In this document: piece by piece, positions 13,707-17,545 of the stretch | How the letters are laid out: every line of letters starts with the position of its first letter | Position numbering within the stretch: position 1 is the stretch's first letter | Source: Palsa-870 sp039935415 | GTDB lineage: Bacteria; Chloroflexota; Dormibacteria; Dormibacterales; Dormibacteraceae | Assembly (NCBI GenBank): GCA_039935415.1 | Contig: JBDTKH010000055.1 | Coordinates: 1-17,545, forward strand | Direction: 5' to 3' | DNA length: 17,545 nucleotides | The notes under the pieces: model-generated | The model's input: the letters and a program-made list of their open reading frames with translations, nothing else | Told to the model about the DNA's origin: nothing | Database searches by the model: none | Made by a program: the position numbers and the translations under genes

Positions 13707-16220
13707 ATGGAGCGTGGGCGAGCGGTCGTGGTCGGTGGAGGCATAACCGGGGCCAGCGTCGCTTACCACCTCGCGAAGGCCGGCTGGCGCGACACCGTCC
13801 TGCTCGAGAAGGACGAGCTCACCAGCGGGTCCACCTGCCATGCGGCAGGCCTTGTCACGCAGTTCAACCCATCGCCGACGATGATGCGGTTCCGCCGTTA
13901 CAGCATCGAGCTGTACGAGGAGCTCGGCGTGTTCGAGAAGGTCGGCGGCCTGCGCTTCGCATCGAGCCAGGAGCAGCTGAAAGAGCTTCAGCGAGGGGTG
14001 AGCCGCGCCCGCGGAATCGGGCTCGACGTGGAGCTGATCTCGGCCGACGAGTCGGCGCGCTTGATGCCGTCGATCACCACGCGCTCGCTGTACGGGGCGG
14101 TCTGGGTCCCGGGCGACGGCCACCTCGACCCGCACACCGCGACGCATGCTTTGGCCGCGGCCGCCCGCGCGCTTGGGGCGAGCGTCCTGACCCAACATCG
14201 CGTCACGGGCATCGAGCTTTCGGATCGCGGGGCGGTCACGGCCGTCCTCACCGATGCCGAAAGGATCGAGGCTGACGTCCTCGTCGTGGCAGGCGGCATC
14301 TGGGCCCCACAGATCGCGGCGATGGCAGGCGCGTTCATCGTCTCGATTCCTGTCGACCACCAGCACGCCGCCCTGCTGGCCGTGCCCGGCCACGAGCTTC
14401 CACACGACATGCCCTGCTTCCGGGACCCCGACAACCTCGTCTACGGAAAATCCGAGGCGGGCGGCGTCGTGCTCGGCGGCTACGAGTCCGACCCGGTGGC
14501 GCGCTGGATCGACGGCGTGCCGTGGGACCACGCGGGAACCTCCCTTCCGCCCGACCAGGCGAGGTTCGAGCCTCTCCTCGCCGGCGCCGCGCGTCGCTTT
14601 CCTTTCATGGGCGAGGCCGGCATCGTCAAGCTCGTCTGCCACCCGGACGCAATGACGCCCGACGCGAACCCGCTGGTCGGCCCGGTGCCGGGCGTGTCCG
14701 GCCTGTACCTGGCGGCGGGGCTGTCGCTGAACGGCTTCGGAGGCGCCGGCGGGATCGGCCGGTCGCTCGCGGAGATGGTCACCACCGGCGACACCGAGCT
14801 CGACCTGTACCCGTACCGTCCATGGCGCTTCGGACCCGTGCACCATGACCACCGCTACGCGGCGGAGCTTGCCCGCGAGGCGTATCGCTACTACTACTAC
14901 CTCCGCTACCCGCTCGACTCCGACGAGTGGGGCCGGCCGCGCCGGACGAGCGCGCTTCACGAACGCCTCCAGGACCTGGGGGCCGTGTTTGGAACCAAGC
15001 ACGGCTGGGAGCGCGCCGATTACTTCGACGCCTCGCGTCCGTGGCGCCGCGCCGGCGCCGACCAGCGCCGGTTCGGGTGGACGCGCCCGCCCTACTTCGA
15101 TTTGCTCGCCGCAGAGCATCGAGCCTTCCGCGAGGGCGTCGGCATCATCGACATGACGTCGTTCGGGAAGATCGACGTCCGCGGCCCCGGCGCGCTGAAC
15201 CTGCTGGAAAGGGCCGCCGGGAACCTGATCGACAGGCCGCCGGGGAGCGTCGTGTATACACAGCTCCTGGAGCACGACGGCGGCATCGCGGCCGACGTCA
15301 CCGTCACGCGGCTCGCGCTCGACCACTTCCGGGTCGTAACGGGCGCCGGCTATGTCAACAGCGACCTCGGTTGGCTGCGCCTGCAGCAGCGCGCGGACGA
15401 CCGACCGGTAGAGCTCCGCGAAACCACCGACGAGCTGTCGGTGATCGGGATGTGGGGCCCAAGGGCGCGCGACGTGCTCGAGAAGGTGACCGACAGCGAC
15501 GTCTCGGAGGCGGGATTCCCGTTCATGCACGCGCGGCGCATCCACATCGGCGGAGCGGCCGTGCTCGCGCAGCGCGTGACCTACGTGGGTGAGCTGGGCT
15601 GGGAGCTGTACGTCGATCCTGCGTGGGCCATCCAGGTGTGGGACCGGCTGATGGCGGCGGGCCAGGTCTCGGGCATCCGGCCCGGCGGCTACCGCGCGCT
15701 CGACTCGCTGCGCACGGAGAAGGGCTACCGCTACTACGGGACCGACCTGACGCTGCTGGACAACCCTTTCGAAGCGGGCCTTGGCTTCTGCGTACAGCTC
15801 GACAAGGGCGAGTTCAACGGCCGCCAAGTCCTGGTCGCGGCGCGCGAGGCCGGCATCAAGAGGCGCCTGCGCACGCTGGTGGTCGGCGATGACGGCTACC
15901 TCCCGATTTACGGCGGCGAGGCCGTGCACGGCGACCATGTGGTGGTCGGCCGCGTGCGGAGCTGCGGGTATGGGTTCACGGTGCGCAAGAACCTCGCGTA
16001 CTCGTACCTGCCTGTCGAGCTGAAGCCGGGCGCCGAGGTGCGGGTCGAGGTCTTCGGCGAGCTGGTCCCCGCGACAGTTACCGCGGACTCGGTGATCTCG
16101 AAGGAAAGTGGCCCCATACACCGCATTGCGGACTCCGTCCCCCCACCCGGCGCGTTCGGCCACTCCCGCGCTTCGCGCGGGGACCCCAGTGAAAGCGGGG
16201 AGGGGCACACCCATGGTTGA
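13707..16220 (+). CDS. Dimethylglycine/sarcosine dehydrogenase-like FAD oxidoreductase with GcvT domain
   Basis: The 837-residue two-part enzyme is predicted to oxidise an N-methyl group of an amine and pass the C1 unit to tetrahydrofolate. Seen: FAD-binding V-V-V-G-G-G-I-T-G-A-S (7-17), then GSTCHAAGL (41-49), the site where DMGDH and sarcosine dehydrogenase carry covalent FAD on histidine (here H45; the preceding residue is Cys rather than the usual Trp). The DAO domain runs to about 370, an FAO-type linker to about 425, GcvT (EHRAFREGVGIIDMTSFGKID, YVGELGWELY, RALDSLRTEKGYRYYG) to about 700, and a GcvT C-domain to about 795. Residues 796-837 lie beyond the fold and match the GC-rich repeat. 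AGAGGA sits almost against the ATG, so the start is fair but not certain. Exact substrate unknown. Confidence 0.86.
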   Translation: MERGRAVVVGGGITGASVAYHLAKAGWRDTVLLEKDELTSGSTCHAAGLVTQFNPSPTMMRFRRYSIELYEELGVFEKVGGLRFASSQEQLKELQRGVSRARGIGLDVELISADESARLMPSITTRSLYGAVWVPGDGHLDPHTATHALAAAARALGASVLTQHRVTGIELSDRGAVTAVLTDAERIEADVLVVAGGIWAPQIAAMAGAFIVSIPVDHQHAALLAVPGHELPHDMPCFRDPDNLVYGKSEAGGVVLGGYESDPVARWIDGVPWDHAGTSLPPDQARFEPLLAGAARRFPFMGEAGIVKLVCHPDAMTPDANPLVGPVPGVSGLYLAAGLSLNGFGGAGGIGRSLAEMVTTGDTELDLYPYRPWRFGPVHHDHRYAAELAREAYRYYYYLRYPLDSDEWGRPRRTSALHERLQDLGAVFGTKHGWERADYFDASRPWRRAGADQRRFGWTRPPYFDLLAAEHRAFREGVGIIDMTSFGKIDVRGPGALNLLERAAGNLIDRPPGSVVYTQLLEHDGGIAADVTVTRLALDHFRVVTGAGYVNSDLGWLRLQQRADDRPVELRETTDELSVIGMWGPRARDVLEKVTDSDVSEAGFPFMHARRIHIGGAAVLAQRVTYVGELGWELYVDPAWAIQVWDRLMAAGQVSGIRPGGYRALDSLRTEKGYRYYGTDLTLLDNPFEAGLGFCVQLDKGEFNGRQVLVAAREAGIKRRLRTLVVGDDGYLPIYGGEAVHGDHVVVGRVRSCGYGFTVRKNLAYSYLPVELKPGAEVRVEVFGELVPATVTADSVISKESGPIHRIADSVPPPGAFGHSRASRGDPSESGEGHTHG
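16159..16206 (+). repeat. GC-rich palindromic element at the demethylase-kinase junction
   Basis: CCCGCGC (16165-16171) and GCGCGGG (16175-16181) form a perfect 7-bp hairpin with loop TTC. A competing longer fold pairs GCCACTCCCGC (16159-16169) with GCGGGGAGGGGC (16195-16206), with one mismatch and one bulge. The right arm contains GGGGAGGGG, the ribosome site of the kinase gene. The element also encodes the odd Ser/Gly-rich C-terminal tail of the demethylase. It resembles a small repeat insertion that was kept as translated tail and initiation region. Confidence 0.5.
16197..16205 (+). promoter_or_regulatory. Ribosome binding site of the kinase-like gene
   Basis: GGGGAGGGG lies 7 bases before ATG 16213 and fixes that start, rather than an ATG at 16108 that would lie inside the demethylase gene. 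Part of the site can be paired in the longer hairpin at 16159-16206, so its availability may depend on ribosomes reading through the upstream gene. Confidence 0.6.
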
Positions 16221-17106
16221 CGAGGCCGTTTCGCAGGTCCAGCTCTGGAGGGGGCAGGACGTCAAGGTCTCGCGGCTTTCCGGCGGGCTCACCAACGAAA
16301 ACTATCTCGTCGAGACCGGCGGGCAGCGTTATGTGATGCGCGTCCCCGGGCAGTCGACCGAGCTCCTGTTGATCGACCGCGCCAACGAGGTCTTCAACAC
16401 GAAGGCGGCGGCGGCCACGGGGATCGGCCCGTGCGTGCTGGAGCATGTGCCGGGGCTCGACGTGCTAGTGCTCGAGTTCATCCCGGGCACGACCATGTCC
16501 GCCGCGACGCTTCAGTCGAAAGACATGGCGCGGCGCATGGCGACCTCGTTCCACCGCCTGCACTCGGCGCCCCGGTTCCTCAAGGACTTCGACATGTTTC
16601 GGCTGATCGAGATCTACCTCGGGATCACGGACGAACACGACATCACCATCCCGTCCGGCTATCGCGACTGGCTGCCCACCGTGGCGAAGATCGAGCCGGC
16701 GGTCCGCACGGCAGCCCCTCCTTCGAGGCCGTGCCACAACGACCTCCTATGCGAGAACTTCATCGACGACGGAGACGCGCTCCGCATCGTCGACTACGAG
16801 CTGAGCGGCAACAACGACCCGTGCTTCGACCTCGGCAACACCGCCCAGGAGGCCGAGTTCGACCAGGAACTTCGCTCGGCCCTGTGTGAGGCGTACTTCG
16901 GGCACGCCGACGCCCGCCAGCTGGCCAGGATGAACCTTTTCGCCCTCATGTCCGACGTCGGCTGGACGTTGTGGGGCGCCATCCAGGCCAGGATCTCGGC
17001 CGTGGAGTTCGACTTCACCGGCTACTCCACGGCCCGCTGGGAGCGCGCGCTCGGAATCCTCGGATCTGACGATTTCCATCGGTGGCTGCGCCAGGCCGCT
17101 GAGTGA
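16213..17106 (+). CDS. Choline/ethanolamine kinase-like phosphotransferase
   Basis: The 297-residue protein is in the protein-kinase-like APH/choline kinase fold. Seen: GGLTNENYLV (24-33) for the nucleotide loop, YVMRVPG (40-46), the catalytic loop CHNDLLCENFI (174-184) with D177 and N182, and IVDYELSGNNDPCFDLGN (192-209) with metal-binding D194, a close match to the choline/ethanolamine kinase signature. Such proteins phosphorylate choline, ethanolamine or another amino alcohol at the cell's inner side using ATP. It overlaps the demethylase gene by 8 bp, so translation is coupled and a shared pathway is likely. Whether it phosphorylates the transported amine or a product, or acts on an unrelated alcohol, is open. 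It is the last gene before the regulator's promoter region. Confidence 0.82.
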   Translation: MVDEAVSQVQLWRGQDVKVSRLSGGLTNENYLVETGGQRYVMRVPGQSTELLLIDRANEVFNTKAAAATGIGPCVLEHVPGLDVLVLEFIPGTTMSAATLQSKDMARRMATSFHRLHSAPRFLKDFDMFRLIEIYLGITDEHDITIPSGYRDWLPTVAKIEPAVRTAAPPSRPCHNDLLCENFIDDGDALRIVDYELSGNNDPCFDLGNTAQEAEFDQELRSALCEAYFGHADARQLARMNLFALMSDVGWTLWGAIQARISAVEFDFTGYSTARWERALGILGSDDFHRWLRQAAE

Positions 17107-17116
17107 AAATCCCCCT

Positions 17117-17145
17117 TTGACGTAGCGTCTGCCCGGTGATACGGT
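17117..17145 (+). promoter_or_regulatory. Sigma-70-like promoter of the GntR gene
   Basis: TTGACG (17117-17122) and TACGGT (17140-17145) are separated by exactly 17 bp, fitting a vegetative promoter with a strong -35 (5 of 6) and a moderate -10. Transcription would start near 17152, within the candidate operator, giving a leader of about 60 nt to the regulator gene. It lies 11 bp after the kinase stop. Confidence 0.5.
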
Positions 17146-17149
17146 TCGC

Positions 17150-17174
17150 ACCGGTATATCGCTCGCATATCGGT
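17150..17174. promoter_or_regulatory. Inverted repeat, candidate GntR operator
   Basis: ACCGGTAT (17150-17157) and ATATCGGT (17167-17174) form an inverted repeat with 7 of 8 matching positions and a 9-bp centre. It lies across the predicted transcription start of the regulator, where an autorepressor would bind. The assignment to this regulator is inferred from position. Confidence 0.4.
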
Positions 17175-17214
17175 CGAGCGGGAGGCACCGTACCGAAGGG
17201 GGTTCGAGCGGGTG

Positions 17215-17545
17215 ATGGTTTCGGCTTTGCATGTCGCTGCTCCCGGCGAGCGCGCCGACGGACCGCGCTCCCAGAGCGAGGAAGCCTACCTGAGGATCCG
17301 CGAGCGCATCGTCTCGCTGGACATGCCCCCGGGGTCGGTGGTCAACGAGAGCCGGCTCCGCGACGAGCTGAAGATCGGCCGGACGCCGATCCGCGAGGCG
17401 CTGCAGCGCCTGGGGCGCGAAAACCTCGTCCGCTCCGTCCCGCACCGCGGAACCTTCGTCACGGACGTCAACATCACCGACCTCGCCCGCATCACCGAGG
17501 TGCGGGCGGTGCTGGAGGGCCACACGGCACGGCTCGCCTGCGAGC
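17215..17545 (+). CDS. GntR-family (FadR/FCD-type) transcriptional regulator, 5' part
   Basis: The gene runs off the right edge after about 110 codons. Seen: a winged helix-turn-helix at residues 25-84 with AYLRIRERIVSLDMPPG, LRDELKIGRTPIREALQRL and the wing VPHRGTFVTDV, the classic GntR signature, followed by ITDLARITEVRAVLEGHTARLAC, the first helix of an FCD ligand-binding domain as in FadR-type members. The start is ATG 17215 (GTG 17212 is equally in frame); GAAGGGGG lies 9-12 bases upstream, a longish gap. It probably senses an amine, organic acid or pathway intermediate and represses itself and perhaps the neighbouring transport/demethylation genes. The ligand domain is missing from the window, so substrate inference is not possible. 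Confidence 0.85.
   Translation, partial: MVSALHVAAPGERADGPRSQSEEAYLRIRERIVSLDMPPGSVVNESRLRDELKIGRTPIREALQRLGRENLVRSVPHRGTFVTDVNITDLARITEVRAVLEGHTARLACE

Noticed and set aside
16108..16212. Earlier ATG start for the kinase-like gene
   Set aside because: The extra residues translate the palindromic element in another frame, whereas a strong ribosome site precedes ATG 16213.
13395..16295. A 966-codon open frame on the minus strand opposite the demethylase gene
   Set aside because: It is an antisense artefact of GC-rich codon use. The plus-strand product has clear FAD and GcvT motifs, while the antisense translation has no recognisable domain and is rich in Arg, Ala, Gly and Val.
1..17545. tRNA, rRNA, CRISPR array, insertion sequence
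   Set aside because: I saw no cloverleaf-like segment, no regularly spaced repeat array and no transposase motif on either strand.

Overview
The window is GC-rich, densely packed bacterial DNA: thirteen protein genes, short or overlapping junctions, and few SD-led starts apart from clear cases such as GTG 7916, TTG 6758 and ATG 16213. The AdnAB-type helicase-nuclease pair, the GT-C polyprenyl-sugar glycosyltransferases and the probable leaderless promoters point to a Gram-positive-like high-GC lineage (Actinomycetota, or soil Chloroflexota/Dormibacterota-type bacteria). No rRNA or conserved marker is present, so the phylum cannot be fixed. No phage, transposase, CRISPR array or tRNA gene was seen.

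Left part (1-7916, minus strand), read right to left: a GT87-type membrane glycosyltransferase, then two large UvrD-like helicases, each with a C-terminal RecB-like Fe-S nuclease (adnA, adnB, overlapping by ATGA), then a 101-residue DUF4031-like protein. Spacing is 33 bp, overlap, and 10 bp, so this looks like one operon. The adnA/adnB products should form a heterodimeric machine that unwinds and resects double-strand breaks. An inverted repeat at 124-148 may end the operon.

Middle (7917-12495): a GT39/ArnT-like membrane glycosyltransferase (+) diverges from the GT87 gene and converges on a DsbA/FrnE-like thioredoxin-fold gene (-). That gene is head-to-head with a CPBP (Abi) intramembrane protease gene (+). 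A 174-bp gene-free stretch with two strong hairpins follows. It separates the protease gene from a two-gene ABC-2 exporter (permease and ATPase, minus strand, ATGA overlap).

Right part (12521-end, plus strand): an MFS transporter, a dimethylglycine/sarcosine dehydrogenase-type flavoprotein fused to a folate-binding GcvT module, and a choline/ethanolamine-kinase-like phosphotransferase form a tight operon. A FadR-type GntR regulator follows on its own promoter, with a candidate operator, and is cut by the window end. Together they look like an uptake, regulation and oxidative N-demethylation cluster for a methylated amine, with C1 units passed to tetrahydrofolate. The exact substrate is not visible from sequence.

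The most interesting signals are: the AdnA subunit with a shortened Q-motif region and unusual Fe-S cysteine spacing; the small DUF4031-like protein tied to adnAB; GC-rich palindromes inside coding sequence (AdnB linker and the demethylase tail, the latter also carrying the next gene's ribosome site); an AT-rich core apparently serving as -10 box for two divergent, nearly leaderless genes; and the substrate question of the demethylase-kinase cluster.
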